This document shows, piece after piece, positions 35,194-44,462 of a stretch of DNA of 64,000 nucleotides. A program made the translations under genes and the position numbers. The stretch covers positions 5,685,802 through 5,749,801 of the forward strand of contig NZ_CP160680.1 of NCBI RefSeq assembly GCF_040784935.1, given 5' to 3'. The DNA is from Lewinella sp. LCG006. Lineage in GTDB: Bacteria; Bacteroidota; Bacteroidia; Chitinophagales; Saprospiraceae. Numbering within the stretch: position 1 is the stretch's first letter; every line of letters starts with the position of its first letter. The notes beneath the pieces are model-generated. The model did not search any database, was not told the origin of the DNA, and saw only the letters and a list, made by a program, of their open reading frames with translations.

Positions 35194-36720
35194 TTAATTG
35201 GCCACTACTATTTTTTGGGTAAGTCTACCTTCCGTAGTCGTTATCTGTAAAAGATAGATGCCATTGGTGAGGCGATCAATACCGAGACTCAATTGCTGAG
35301 CACCAGCTGCGAAGTCGTATTGGCGCTGTACACCCGTTGGGCGGCCAGTGATGTCCAATACTTCAATCATCCCGTTGAAAGCCTCCTGGCTGCTGAGCCT
35401 GATCTGTAGCTCACTTTGGCCTACAACAGGGTTCGGAGAAACGGTAAATTCTTCTACAAAAGCAGGCGTTTCAACATTGGTTGCACCGGTTCCCGTACGG
35501 AAAGAAACCAGGCTGCTAATTGGCGCACAGCCAGACATTGCATTGAAAGGACGAACGCGCCAATAATAGTTGCGATTAGGGTCTAGTTCCGTAATGACCT
35601 TGCTGTTGCCGTAAACGACCAGACGGATAGGATCAATCGAGAAAGTGGCTACGCGGTCAATTTCCAGGAAGTATGCGGTAGCTCCTGGTACTGCCTCCCA
35701 TTGGAAGTTGACGTAATTGTAAGCATCCGTAACTTCATCATTAATGGGGTAGTTCGCTGTTGTACCTTCGGTAATCACAGGTACATTAGGCACAGGATCC
35801 AGGCGCAGGTAATTGCGAGAAAAAGAGTTCAAGTCTTGCTGAACAGCTTCGTTTTGTTGAACGGAAAAATAGTAATCTTCATCTGGGCAACTCAGGAAGT
35901 AGCTCATGTAGTTGCGCTCGTCAGGGTCAATTACATTACCTTGAGGATCGAGTACGTTGAGGGTGAAATTGCAGTTGTTCCAACCCAGTCCATTGTTGTA
36001 ATCAGGAGGTGTATCACAAATGAAGTCTCCTGAAGTTTCACAATTAGAACCATTGGCCCGCTCGGTAGCAGGGCTTCCGCAAGATGGCGAAGTTGGTGCA
36101 GATACATCTTCGGTGTTGTAACCACCGCATTCCCATCCATTGAAGGTATGCATCAGGGAAAAGAAGTGACCAATTTCGTGGCTTAGGGTAGCATCATTGT
36201 CACGGATGTAGGTTTTGGTTATCACAATCCAATCACGTGGGATGCTGTAATAAGCCAAAGTAACGCCATCACCAGGGTTGTTGCCCGTATTAGCGCTTTC
36301 GACAATGAATACATTCAAAGCCCGTGGATCCTTCTGGATGGCCATCACACTATTTTGGGTAGCACTGTGATTTTCGTAGAAAGCCGTATTGTTGATGAAG
36401 TTAATATTGCCACCGGCCAGAAAAAACTGGATGTCATAGGGCGCGAAATCTTCATTCAATTCACATAATTGGTCAAGTACTTTGTTGACACTAATGCGTC
36501 CGGTGCCGTCATTTTTCGCACCTACGTGAAAGCGAATCGGTACAAAAGATACGTCACGAGCGGTGACTGTTCCTTCGGCAGCAGCCCTTAAATTATGGAG
36601 CAAGCGGCTTTTTTGTAGTTCAAACCCTTCGCTATCAGGATGGGTGCCACACAAATGCTGGGCCGAGAGGCTAAGACTACCTATGCTAAGGAAGCCAACA
36701 AGAATAAGAAGTAGACGCAT
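35194..36720 (-). CDS. M43-like metalloprotease with T9SS tail, copy 3
   Basis: The 508-residue protein has a signal peptide (ending LSAQ). The catalytic domain carries HEIGHFFSLMH (about 180-190) and the Met-turn NYMSYFLSCPDEDYYFSVQQ. An FN3-like domain (VNFQWEAVPGATAYFLEI) and a T9SS sorting domain (FTVSPNPVVGQSELQIRL) follow. It is the most divergent of the three tandem copies. The GxxS replacement in the zinc motif is shared by all three, so it is a property of this subfamily rather than a random loss. A strong terminator separates it from copy 2. Confidence 0.85.
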   Translation of the reverse strand: MRLLLILVGFLSIGSLSLSAQHLCGTHPDSEGFELQKSRLLHNLRAAAEGTVTARDVSFVPIRFHVGAKNDGTGRISVNKVLDQLCELNEDFAPYDIQFFLAGGNINFINNTAFYENHSATQNSVMAIQKDPRALNVFIVESANTGNNPGDGVTLAYYSIPRDWIVITKTYIRDNDATLSHEIGHFFSLMHTFNGWECGGYNTEDVSAPTSPSCGSPATERANGSNCETSGDFICDTPPDYNNGLGWNNCNFTLNVLDPQGNVIDPDERNYMSYFLSCPDEDYYFSVQQNEAVQQDLNSFSRNYLRLDPVPNVPVITEGTTANYPINDEVTDAYNYVNFQWEAVPGATAYFLEIDRVATFSIDPIRLVVYGNSKVITELDPNRNYYWRVRPFNAMSGCAPISSLVSFRTGTGATNVETPAFVEEFTVSPNPVVGQSELQIRLSSQEAFNGMIEVLDITGRPTGVQRQYDFAAGAQQLSLGIDRLTNGIYLLQITTTEGRLTQKIVVAN

Positions 36721-36753
36721 ATGGTAAATAATTTACTTTTACTAAACTGAATG

Positions 36754-36761
36754 CAAAAATA
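36754..36761 (-). promoter_or_regulatory. -7 element for protease copy 3
   Basis: On the minus strand TATTTTTG fits TAnnTTTG, 33 nt before the ATG at 36720. No -33 TTG is found at normal spacing. Confidence 0.35.
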
Positions 36762-36814
36762 GAAAAATATCTAGCAGACTCTACGTTGTACAAAGCCAAA
36801 TGTTTGGTCTTTGG

Positions 36815-36846
36815 TTGAACAAAGCGCAAAAAAAACGCTATGTTTG
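36815..36846 (+). promoter_or_regulatory. Promoter of mdh
   Basis: TTG (36815-36817), 21 nt, then TATGTTTG (36839-36846) is a full Bacteroidota promoter match. It overlaps an in-frame ATG at 36840, which argues that the real mdh start is further downstream at 36921. Confidence 0.7.
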
Positions 36847-36920
36847 CCGCGCAAACAACAAACCTTCGGCTAAATTGTAAGATTATTAATAAATGGCCGA
36901 AAAAACCAATAAATCAAAAC

Positions 36921-37850
36921 ATGAGTAAAGTAACCGTAGTTGGTGCCGGTAATGTTGGAGCTACCTGCGCAAACGTTTTAGCCCACAAAGACCTCGTAAA
37001 AGAAATAGTTCTGCTGGATATTGTCGGTGATACCGCCCGTGGTAAAGCCCTTGATACCTGGCAACAAGCTCCTATTGATTACTACAGCACCCGCCTGATG
37101 GGTACCGATGATTATGCTGATACAGCTAATTCTGATATTGTAGTGATTACTGCAGGTATTCCACGTAAGCCAGGAATGAGCCGTGACGATCTAATTTCGA
37201 CCAACGCAAAGATCGTACAGAGCGTAACCAAGTCGATCATGGAGTATTCTCCTAACCCGATCATTATCATTGTCTCTAACCCATTGGACGTGATGACGTA
37301 CGCTGCCCATGTTGCTTCTGGCTTGGATCGCAGTCGCGTTTTCGGGATGGCTGGTATTTTGGATACTGCTCGTTACCGGGCCTTCCTTTCTACCGCGCTT
37401 GACGTTTCTCCAAAAGATATTCAGGCCCTTCTGTTGGGTGGCCACGGTGATACCATGGTACCTCTGCCTCGCTACACCACAGTGGCAGGTATTCCGGTAA
37501 CGGAACTAATTGATGCGGAAAGCCTTGATGCAATTGTTGAGCGGACCAAGTCGGGTGGTGGTGAACTCGTGAAACTGATGGGTACTTCTGCCTGGTATGC
37601 GCCTGGCGCAGCAGCAGCTCAAATGGTAGAAGCCATCGTTCGTGACGAAAAACGTATTTTCCCTTGTTGTACGCTCCTCAATGGAGAATACGGGCAAAAC
37701 GATGTTTACCTTGGTGTGCCTGTGAAGTTAGGTGCCAATGGTATCGAACAACTACTGGAAATTCAGCTTAATGAAGATGAGCAGGCCTTGATGGATACCT
37801 CCTCTTCTCACGTAAAAGCCGTAATGGACGTTTACGATAGCTTGAAGTAA
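36921..37850 (+). CDS. mdh: Malate dehydrogenase (LDH-like type)
   Basis: The ATG at 36921 gives a 309-residue protein starting SKVTVVGAGNVGATCANVLA, the NAD-binding glycine motif at its normal distance from the N-terminus. An upstream in-frame ATG at 36840 lies inside the promoter and is rejected. Catalytic features are GIPRKPGMSRDDL (substrate arginines near 81 and 87), VSNPLDVMTYAAH and the active-site His in LLGGHGDTMVPL (about 175). It interconverts malate and oxaloacetate in the TCA cycle. It is transcribed alone and ends at a strong hairpin (37880-37938). Confidence 0.95.
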   Translation: MSKVTVVGAGNVGATCANVLAHKDLVKEIVLLDIVGDTARGKALDTWQQAPIDYYSTRLMGTDDYADTANSDIVVITAGIPRKPGMSRDDLISTNAKIVQSVTKSIMEYSPNPIIIIVSNPLDVMTYAAHVASGLDRSRVFGMAGILDTARYRAFLSTALDVSPKDIQALLLGGHGDTMVPLPRYTTVAGIPVTELIDAESLDAIVERTKSGGGELVKLMGTSAWYAPGAAAAQMVEAIVRDEKRIFPCCTLLNGEYGQNDVYLGVPVKLGANGIEQLLEIQLNEDEQALMDTSSSHVKAVMDVYDSLK

Positions 37851-37879
37851 TAGACTTGTTTTCAGTCGGAATGAAGATG

Positions 37880-37938
37880 TGGGAAGTCGGAAGTATTTAC
37901 TGCATTAGCGGAGAAAAATACTTCCGGCTTCCCATTTT
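37880..37938 (+). terminator. mdh terminator built from AAGTCGGAAGT repeats
   Basis: GGGAAGTCGGAAGTATTT (37881-37898) pairs with AAATACTTCCGGCTTCCC (37916-37933) at 17 of 18 positions, with an extra T-A pair at the base. TTTT follows. It lies 30 nt after the mdh stop. A further (TCCGACT)3 array at 37957-37977 can pair with the same left arm. Confidence 0.7.
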
Positions 37939-37987
37939 CGTACACCCCCTATTATTTCCGACTTCCGACTTCCGACTTCCCAATTCC

Positions 37988-38518
37988 CTAATTCCCCCCA
38001 GGAATAGAATCCAGAATTCTGCTTTCCTGGTGGATGATTTCACCTCCCTCTAATATTCTCTGCTGTTCCTGCTCGCGGCGTAGCTTCAACAACCCTTCCA
38101 CAACTGGGCGAGGGTCAAGATTTTTTTTGTTGAGATGGCGGTGATACATGACCAACAAAAAACGGGTCATGTCGTCGGGGTGGTACAGGTTAAGTTGGTT
38201 TAAATAGGCCGTCAGGCGTGATCCTCCATAAAAGCCCCAGTTGTGTGACATCCAGCGGCCAAGTCCGAAGAAAGGTTTGGTAGCAGCTTCTTGTTCACTA
38301 AGGCGGCGGAAATTTTCTCTACCAGAAGTTTCTGAAAGTTGGTTGAGTTGGTTAAAGACCTCTCCTAAATCTTTGGGGATATAGACCTCAAAAAGCCTTT
38401 CCTGCCGGACCCGCCACTCGTAAGAAGACTCGTACTGTTCTTCCGTGGCCGCCGGGTCTCCTTGCGCAGAAATAGCCAGCGATAACAGACTCAATAAACT
38501 AAAAAGTAGGGTACGCAT
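37988..38518 (-). CDS. Exported DUF6794-like protein
   Basis: The 176-residue protein has a signal peptide (MRTLLFSLLSLLSLAISAQ). It contains the pattern IPKDLGEVFNQLNQL...FGLGRWMSHNWGFYGGSRLTAYLNQLNLYHPDDMTRFLL. I recognise this from DUF6794 proteins of Bacteroidota, which have no known function. The C-terminus is charged and helical. It is convergent with mdh and separated from fabH by a 306-bp repeat-bearing region. No T9SS tail is present, so the mature protein is probably periplasmic. Confidence 0.7.
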   Translation of the reverse strand: MRTLLFSLLSLLSLAISAQGDPAATEEQYESSYEWRVRQERLFEVYIPKDLGEVFNQLNQLSETSGRENFRRLSEQEAATKPFFGLGRWMSHNWGFYGGSRLTAYLNQLNLYHPDDMTRFLLVMYHRHLNKKNLDPRPVVEGLLKLRREQEQQRILEGGEIIHQESRILDSIPGGN

Positions 38519-38824
38519 GAACTAGGTGATTTTGGTTCGTGCTAAAAACGAAATTCTCCGAGGAATCGTATGTTAAATTCGGAAGTGGGCAGGTAAGCGT
38601 GGGGATGAACCGTATTTTAAATTCGGAGTTCGGAAGTGAGAAGTCGGAAGTGTTTTTCACTTGTAAGTGGCTTGCTTTCTTTTGGTAGCAAATAGATGGG
38701 GTACTAACAAGCTCTAAGATTTGTAAATCTGATTTGGAGAACTATAGATGCTGGTGAAACATGTCTTCCCGTATCCGCGTACCTCGTTACTTCCGACTTC
38801 CCACTTCCCACTTCCGACTTCAAC
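38519..38824. other. 306-bp intergenic region with AAGTCGGAAGT repeats
   Basis: No gene is seen. CGTATNTTAAATTCGGA occurs twice (38567 and 38611). GAAGTGAGAAGTCGGAAGTG (38632-38651) is an inverted counterpart of the ACTTCCGACTTCCCAC array at 38790-38820, which lies just after the fabH stop and may act as its terminator. Confidence 0.55.
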
Positions 38825-39895
38825 CTACCATCTAATCAATGCCGAACCCCAGGTAAATCCACTGCCAAAAGCAGCCAGACAAACCAAGTCGCCTCGTTTT
38901 ACGGCACCTGCTTGTACGGCTTCTGCCAGAGCGATAGGGATCGAAGCAGCGGTGGTATTGCCGTATTTCTGGATGTTGTTCCAGACCTGATGATCTCCTA
39001 GGCGTAGCGTTTTTTGTACAAACTGGGCAATGCGCAAGTTGGCCTGATGCGGGATGAGCATGTCAATGTCTTTGGTCGTCAATCCTACGGCGGTGAGCGC
39101 TTCGTGGATGACTTCGGGGAATTTCCTTACGGCTAACTTGAACACAAATTGGCCCTCCATATTAGGATAATATTGCCCTGTTTCTAGCATGTGTGGCGTG
39201 ATGAACATTTCCCCGTACTGGCTAGAATCCGGATAGCCATAATCATATTCTTCGCCGGCTTGCTCGTGGTGATAGCCGCCATGTGCTCCGGGATTGATGA
39301 AGGCCAGTTTTTCTGCGTACGTACCGTCACTGTGAAGCTTGGTGGTCAGGATACCCTGATTTTTGTCTTCCGTAGGCTGTAGGAGTACCGCTCCGGCACC
39401 ATCACCAAAAATGACCGTCACGTTGCGGCCACGGGTGCTGAAATCCAAGCCCATGGAGTGCATTTCCGCACCTACCAGGAGGATGTTTTTGTACATACCC
39501 GTTTTGATGAATTGATCAGCAATTGAAAGGCCGTAAACAAAACCAGAACACTGGTTGCGGATATCCAGCGCGCCAATTTCGGTATTGGTGATCCCCAACT
39601 CTCTTTGCAATAAAACGCCACAGCCAGGGAAGTAGTAATCCGGACTTAATGTTGCGAAGATGATAAAATCAACCTCTTCCTTATCAACACCGGCATCAGC
39701 AAGTGCGCGAATGGCCGCTTTAGCACCCAGCGTGGTAGTGGTTTCTTTATGTTTGGTAGCATATCGCCGCTCTTCGATTCCTGTACGCTCTCTGATCCAT
39801 TCGTCATTGGTATCCATGACTTTTGCCAGATCATCGTTGGTAATAATATTGTCAGGAACGTGGTAGCCGATACCGGCAATTTTTGCATTTAGCAT
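38825..39895 (-). CDS. fabH: 3-oxoacyl-[acyl-carrier-protein] synthase III
   Basis: The 356-residue protein is a FabH-type condensing enzyme that starts fatty acid synthesis from acyl-CoA and malonyl-ACP. The catalytic triad is visible as Cys116 (DIRNQCSGFVYG), His in IPHQANLRI and Asn in KYGNTTAASIP. The N-terminal motif GIGYHVPDNIITNDDLAK and TNDEWIRERTGIEERR are typical. The protein is slightly longer than E. coli FabH (317), with extra residues before the HQAN motif. Substrate preference cannot be deduced. It has its own well-matched promoter. Confidence 0.93.
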   Translation of the reverse strand: MLNAKIAGIGYHVPDNIITNDDLAKVMDTNDEWIRERTGIEERRYATKHKETTTTLGAKAAIRALADAGVDKEEVDFIIFATLSPDYYFPGCGVLLQRELGITNTEIGALDIRNQCSGFVYGLSIADQFIKTGMYKNILLVGAEMHSMGLDFSTRGRNVTVIFGDGAGAVLLQPTEDKNQGILTTKLHSDGTYAEKLAFINPGAHGGYHHEQAGEEYDYGYPDSSQYGEMFITPHMLETGQYYPNMEGQFVFKLAVRKFPEVIHEALTAVGLTTKDIDMLIPHQANLRIAQFVQKTLRLGDHQVWNNIQKYGNTTAASIPIALAEAVQAGAVKRGDLVCLAAFGSGFTWGSALIRW

Positions 39896-39949
39896 AATAC
39901 TTACTAATTTGGTGATACTAACCCATCTGTTAGAGCTTGTCAGGGTCTA

Positions 39950-39980
39950 CAAACATACTTGCCAGCGCTCTGATTACCAA
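39950..39980 (-). promoter_or_regulatory. Promoter of fabH
   Basis: On the minus strand TTG (39980-39978), 20 nt, then TATGTTTG (39957-39950) fits the Bacteroidota consensus. It is 55 nt upstream of the ATG. Confidence 0.65.
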
Positions 39981-40072
39981 AAAAGGATTAAAGTTTTCCG
40001 TAATTTGCAACACAATATTGAATAAGGGAGAAAACGTTTTGTTACCACCTTGTTCTTTTGAAACCCTGAACT

Positions 40073-40705
40073 ATGATTCACCTTGGCATCATCGAAGACG
40101 AAGGATTAATGTTGCAAAGCATCCGCGAAACCTTTTCCGGCAATCCCGACATCGAAATAACCCTCGAGGCACAAACCCTGGAGGACGCTCTTGAAGACTT
40201 AACACCCGAAGTACAACTTACCACTTTACTGCTAGATATCAACCTCCCAGGTATGAGTGGCCTTAGAGGTATTCGCTACCTCAAAGAGCGTCGGCCTGAT
40301 ATGGATATCATCATGTTGACCAATAAGGACAGTTCTGACGATATTTTCAAAGCCCTTTGTGCTGGTGCTGTTTCTTATATTTCGAAAAAGAAAGCAAGCC
40401 CACCCATTCTACGAGAAGCAGTGACGATGGTTTCCCGAGGGGAGTCTTACATGTCTCCAGGTATTGCACGTAAGGTGATCGAGCATTTTGCACCGCCAGA
40501 TCGATCAACTGCGAACCCCGTCCTCACTCCGCGTCAACACCAAATTGTAGAGCTGCTTACGGATGGGCTGAGCTACAAAATGATCGCCGACAAGCTGATC
40601 ATCTCCGTAGAAACGGTAAGAGACCACATCAAAAAAATATACCGTACCCTTCAGGTCAATAGTAAGGCTGAAGTGATTCGCAAGAAACTTGATGGTGAGA
40701 TTTAA
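40073..40705 (+). CDS. NarL/FixJ-type response regulator
   Basis: This 210-residue protein has a receiver domain with acidic residues Glu8/Asp9 and phospho-acceptor Asp55 (LLLDINLPGMSG). A LuxR-type helix-turn-helix follows (LTPRQHQIVELL...MIADKLIISVETVRDHIKKIY). The gene overlaps the start of the following sensor kinase by 14 nt, so the two proteins are made together and form a two-component system. The target genes are unknown. Confidence 0.93.
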   Translation: MIHLGIIEDEGLMLQSIRETFSGNPDIEITLEAQTLEDALEDLTPEVQLTTLLLDINLPGMSGLRGIRYLKERRPDMDIIMLTNKDSSDDIFKALCAGAVSYISKKKASPPILREAVTMVSRGESYMSPGIARKVIEHFAPPDRSTANPVLTPRQHQIVELLTDGLSYKMIADKLIISVETVRDHIKKIYRTLQVNSKAEVIRKKLDGEI

Positions 40706-43700
40706 GCAACAAAAAAAGAGCTTGGTACTGGTTTTATCAGCACTCTGCTGGTGCCTGTGGATCGGCCTGAGTAGCCTGATGGCACAGAGTTTGATTTTCG
40801 ATGCCTATGCCATTCGTGAAGGTTTGTCGAATCGCCTGGTGGGAGATATTGAAATGGACAAATCAGGCTTGGTTTGGCTAGCAACGGGCAATGGACTTAA
40901 TCGATTTGATGGATACGAGTTTGTAACCTTCTCTAACAGTGAGAAAGTGTCGCAAAATTACCGATTGTCACAGTCTTACATCAAAGAAATAGCTTGTTCT
41001 CCTGACCATCGCTTACTCGTTTTTTTCGAAGATCTTTACACCTCTTTCGATATCATTGATGTGGCGAGTTTCGAGGTGGAAAAAGTAGAAGTAACACTGC
41101 AGATCAAAGGACAAGCACGCAGGTTTTACGTTGATGAAGCAGGGAATGTTTTTGTTGTTTCGAAATCAGATACCTTCACCGCAGTATATGTTTATGACTA
41201 CGGTTTGCGAGCATTTCAGGAGGTCTGTCTTTTAAATGAAAAATGGATAAAGCAGTATCCCGTCATTGATTTGTTGGTAGACCGACACGGAAAAGTTATT
41301 CTTTACGATGATGAGCATGGATTAAGAGCATGGGAGCCGACTACTAAGGAAGTGGATTATTATCAAGGAACCTCTCCTGGACAACCTTTTAATACTTCTG
41401 ATATGAGTATTTTTTATCAGGATGATGCAGAGAGGGTTTGGTTGGCATTTAAAAACGTTCCAGGATTATACACACTCGCCGATGGTAAGGATAGCTTAGA
41501 GCTTTATACAGGGCTCTCAACGGACAAAATTTATTGTGATATATGGGAAGATGATCGTGGGAATTTAATTTTTTCGCAAGGAGATATCAATGGTAATTTC
41601 CCTTTTATTAGACAACTTTTTTGCTTGAGTGAAGAAGGAGCGATTTTTGATTTTAGTCACTTGCTAGAAGTTGGTAACTATCTTTTAAGTATTTACAGTA
41701 AGGACTTTTTTCGCACTATTTTTATCGGTACAGATACTGGATTGAAAGTAGTACAGAATACTACAACACGTTTGCAACGCTATCTAAATCAACGTATTGG
41801 CGAAGATCAACGTGGCTACTCCATGCGAGGCATTTGTGAAGACAAGGAAGGGAATATTTATTTCTCAAGAGAGGTAACCGCCTGGTATAAACTTGATGTG
41901 GAAAATGATTTGATTGATACCATTCGGCTACATGATAAATTTGGTAATTACCTGGATTACAATAATTGCCAGGGTATTTGGTATGATACGACAGGGTACC
42001 TGTGGGGAGTCACCGGAGACGGGACAGATCGTCGGATTGGATATCTTCACCAGTATGATTTGGAAAATTGCAATAACCAAATTTTTGAGTATCAGGATGC
42101 TTTTACAGCTTATGCAAAAAAAGACAACGAGCATTTTGTCTTAGGTGCACGATCCAGCGAAAATCGTGGGGCATTGGTCTTCTTCGATAGCCAAACACAA
42201 ACTTTTAGCCGGTTTCTTGATAAAGAAAACAATAACCCTTTTGCATCCGTCTATATTAGGTATCTGTTGGTTGACGGAGTATTGATTTGGGTGGGAACGG
42301 AGCAGGGCTTGTTCAAGGTCAATATGGAAGACCTCACCTGGCAGCGGTTTATTCGTGGGGAGGATCCTCAAAGCTCAGAGGCTGTTTCGGTAAATTTAGC
42401 CGATAATTTTGTGTATTCGCTTTTTCTGGATGAGCAAGAGACCCTATGGATTGGTACCCTTAATGGTCTTTCTTCTTATGATAAAAAGACAGCGCATTGG
42501 AAATCTTACACCACACGAGATGGGCTGGTTTCAAATACGATTGCCTGTATTTTGTCAGGTGGTCCGGGCGCATTGTGGATAAGTACTTATAATGGCTTGT
42601 CTTATTTCACACCCGATCGGGATGATTCCCGTAGTTTTTTTCAGATCGATGGTTTGAGTCACAATGAGTTCAATCGTTTTTCAGCCTTCAATGCCTCCGA
42701 TGGGCATTTTTACTTTGGTGGTGTAAATGGTATCAATGCCTTTAAAGAATACGAGCTGCTGGTAAGCAGAGACATCCCTAAAGTATTGCTGACCAGCTTT
42801 TCTCATTACAATAGTAAGCTGGATTCGACCATCGTTGTCTCGGCCAATTTATTGGAAAACCCCTCGATTGTCATTGAGCCCCATTATTCTTATTTTAGCT
42901 TTGACTTCGCACTGCCGATTTATACACCTACTGCTAATAACCAGTTTCGCTACCGAATCGGCAACGATCCCGATCAAGAATGGATCTACCTCAAAGGGGA
43001 TAGAAGCTTGAGGTACAATGATATCAAATCGGGCACTTATAAAATCTATGTTCAAGGAGCAGATCCGAATGGCAATTGGGGCAAAGAATCTTTGGTGCTC
43101 AATATGTTTGTCAAGGAGATTTTTTACAAAAGCACCTGGTTCATCATTTTGGCAATTTTTCTGTTAGCAGCTTTTGTATATGGGCTGTTACGTTATCGGC
43201 TGGAGGAAAAACTGCGGATGGAACGCCTGAGAACACAATTGGCCAGTGATCTGCACGATGAAGTCAGTGGCTTGCTAGCGGGAATTTCTCTACAGTCAGA
43301 GTTGCTACGCTCACAGATAAACGAGCCTAGCCTGGATCTGAAGCTGCAAAATATTCGTCAAGCCAGCCAGCGTGCCATGTCTAAGATGAGTGATGTCATC
43401 TGGTCAATAGATTCACGCCGTGATCGCCTTCGTGAGTTGATCAACCGAATGGAAGAGCACGCCGATGAGGTGCTGCTGCCTTTGGAAATCCGCTATCATC
43501 TGGAAACACACCAACTAGAAAATGACGGCCCAATTCCGGCTAATATTCGTCAAAATATCTACTTCATCTACAAGGAAGCCATCAATAACGTAGCAAAACA
43601 CGCACAAGCTAAGCAGGTGGAAATCTGGATGGGCAACCGTGGTAGTAACTTTGAATTACGCATTGAGGATGATGGGATAGGAGCAGATGATAATGGTGCT

Positions 43701-43826
43701 AAACGTGGGAAGAAAGGTCAGGGATTGGCCAACCTCCGAATGAGAGCGCAACGCTTGGGTGCTGAGCTGACCATCCAAAATGGCAAGGGCTTTACGATTC
43801 ACTTAAGAATGAAAAAATTTATCTAA
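40692..43826 (+). CDS. Hybrid-periplasmic sensor: Reg_prop propeller, Y_Y_Y domain and HisKA_3 histidine kinase
   Basis: From the ATG at 40692 the protein has 1044 residues. A signal anchor (about 8-32) leads to a periplasmic beta propeller of two-component-regulator repeats (DKSGLVWLATGNGLNRFDG, QETLWIGTLNGLSSYD, PGALWISTYNGLSYF). Then follow a Y_Y_Y domain (about 720-805), a transmembrane helix (WFIILAIFLLAAFVYGLL, about 817-834) and a cytoplasmic HisKA_3 kinase. The phospho-His is in SDLHDEVSG near 854, the N box is YKEAINNVAKHA and the G boxes are DDGIGAD and GQGLANLRMRAQRLG. In Bacteroides such sensors detect polysaccharide fragments; the ligand here is unknown. It ends 1 nt before the next gene. 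Confidence 0.92.
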   Translation: MVRFKQQKKSLVLVLSALCWCLWIGLSSLMAQSLIFDAYAIREGLSNRLVGDIEMDKSGLVWLATGNGLNRFDGYEFVTFSNSEKVSQNYRLSQSYIKEIACSPDHRLLVFFEDLYTSFDIIDVASFEVEKVEVTLQIKGQARRFYVDEAGNVFVVSKSDTFTAVYVYDYGLRAFQEVCLLNEKWIKQYPVIDLLVDRHGKVILYDDEHGLRAWEPTTKEVDYYQGTSPGQPFNTSDMSIFYQDDAERVWLAFKNVPGLYTLADGKDSLELYTGLSTDKIYCDIWEDDRGNLIFSQGDINGNFPFIRQLFCLSEEGAIFDFSHLLEVGNYLLSIYSKDFFRTIFIGTDTGLKVVQNTTTRLQRYLNQRIGEDQRGYSMRGICEDKEGNIYFSREVTAWYKLDVENDLIDTIRLHDKFGNYLDYNNCQGIWYDTTGYLWGVTGDGTDRRIGYLHQYDLENCNNQIFEYQDAFTAYAKKDNEHFVLGARSSENRGALVFFDSQTQTFSRFLDKENNNPFASVYIRYLLVDGVLIWVGTEQGLFKVNMEDLTWQRFIRGEDPQSSEAVSVNLADNFVYSLFLDEQETLWIGTLNGLSSYDKKTAHWKSYTTRDGLVSNTIACILSGGPGALWISTYNGLSYFTPDRDDSRSFFQIDGLSHNEFNRFSAFNASDGHFYFGGVNGINAFKEYELLVSRDIPKVLLTSFSHYNSKLDSTIVVSANLLENPSIVIEPHYSYFSFDFALPIYTPTANNQFRYRIGNDPDQEWIYLKGDRSLRYNDIKSGTYKIYVQGADPNGNWGKESLVLNMFVKEIFYKSTWFIILAIFLLAAFVYGLLRYRLEEKLRMERLRTQLASDLHDEVSGLLAGISLQSELLRSQINEPSLDLKLQNIRQASQRAMSKMSDVIWSIDSRRDRLRELINRMEEHADEVLLPLEIRYHLETHQLENDGPIPANIRQNIYFIYKEAINNVAKHAQAKQVEIWMGNRGSNFELRIEDDGIGADDNGAKRGKKGQGLANLRMRAQRLGAELTIQNGKGFTIHLRMKKFI

Positions 43827-43827
43827 A

Positions 43828-44451
43828 ATGAAGATCATCTGCATTGGCCGCAATTACGCCGAGCATGCCAAAGAATTAAACAACCCGATACCTGCACAAC
43901 CAGTTGTGTTTATGAAGCCAGCTTCGGCACTTTTGATCAACAGGAAGCCTTTTTATTTTCCTGAATTCACTAAGGATATTCATTACGAATTGGAGATCGT
44001 GTTGAAAATTGGTAAAAATGGCCGCCATGTTCAACCCGAATTTGCCCTCGATTATATCCAGGAAGTAGGCTTGGGCATCGATTTCACGGCGCGTGATTTG
44101 CAATCAGAACTGAAAGCCAAAGGGCAACCCTGGGAATTGGCAAAAGGATTTGACGGTTCGGCCGTTATCGGTGACTTCGTAGAACTGAACACGCTGCCGG
44201 GCTTGTCGAATATTGAGTTTTATCTTGAAAAAAATGGCCAAAAGGTGCAGCACGGCTACTCAAAAGATATGCTCTTTTCTTTTCAGGATATTATTTGCTT
44301 TGTTTCGCAATATTTCAAGCTGCAAATGGGCGATTACATCTACACAGGCACCCCCTCTGGCGTGGGGCCTATAGCTATCGGCGACGAGCTTCGAGGCGTT
44401 CTGATGACCAAGGATGGCCCCAAAGAGGTATTAGCCTGTGATATAAAATAG
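43828..44451 (+). CDS. Fumarylacetoacetate hydrolase family protein
   Basis: This 207-residue protein begins MKIICIGRNYAEHAKELNN, typical of the short FAHD1/YcgM-like branch of the fumarylacetoacetase family. The metal ligands are the two Glu in HYELEIVLKIG and the Asp in GLGIDFTARDLQ. The lid and core motifs GFDGSAVIGDFV and YIYTGTPSGVGPI are also present. Family members hydrolyse acylpyruvates or decarboxylate or tautomerise oxaloacetate; the precise reaction is uncertain. It starts right after the kinase stop and is probably co-transcribed by chance of position rather than by a shared pathway. Confidence 0.85.
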   Translation: MKIICIGRNYAEHAKELNNPIPAQPVVFMKPASALLINRKPFYFPEFTKDIHYELEIVLKIGKNGRHVQPEFALDYIQEVGLGIDFTARDLQSELKAKGQPWELAKGFDGSAVIGDFVELNTLPGLSNIEFYLEKNGQKVQHGYSKDMLFSFQDIICFVSQYFKLQMGDYIYTGTPSGVGPIAIGDELRGVLMTKDGPKEVLACDIK

Positions 44452-44462
44452 AACGGTATTAG

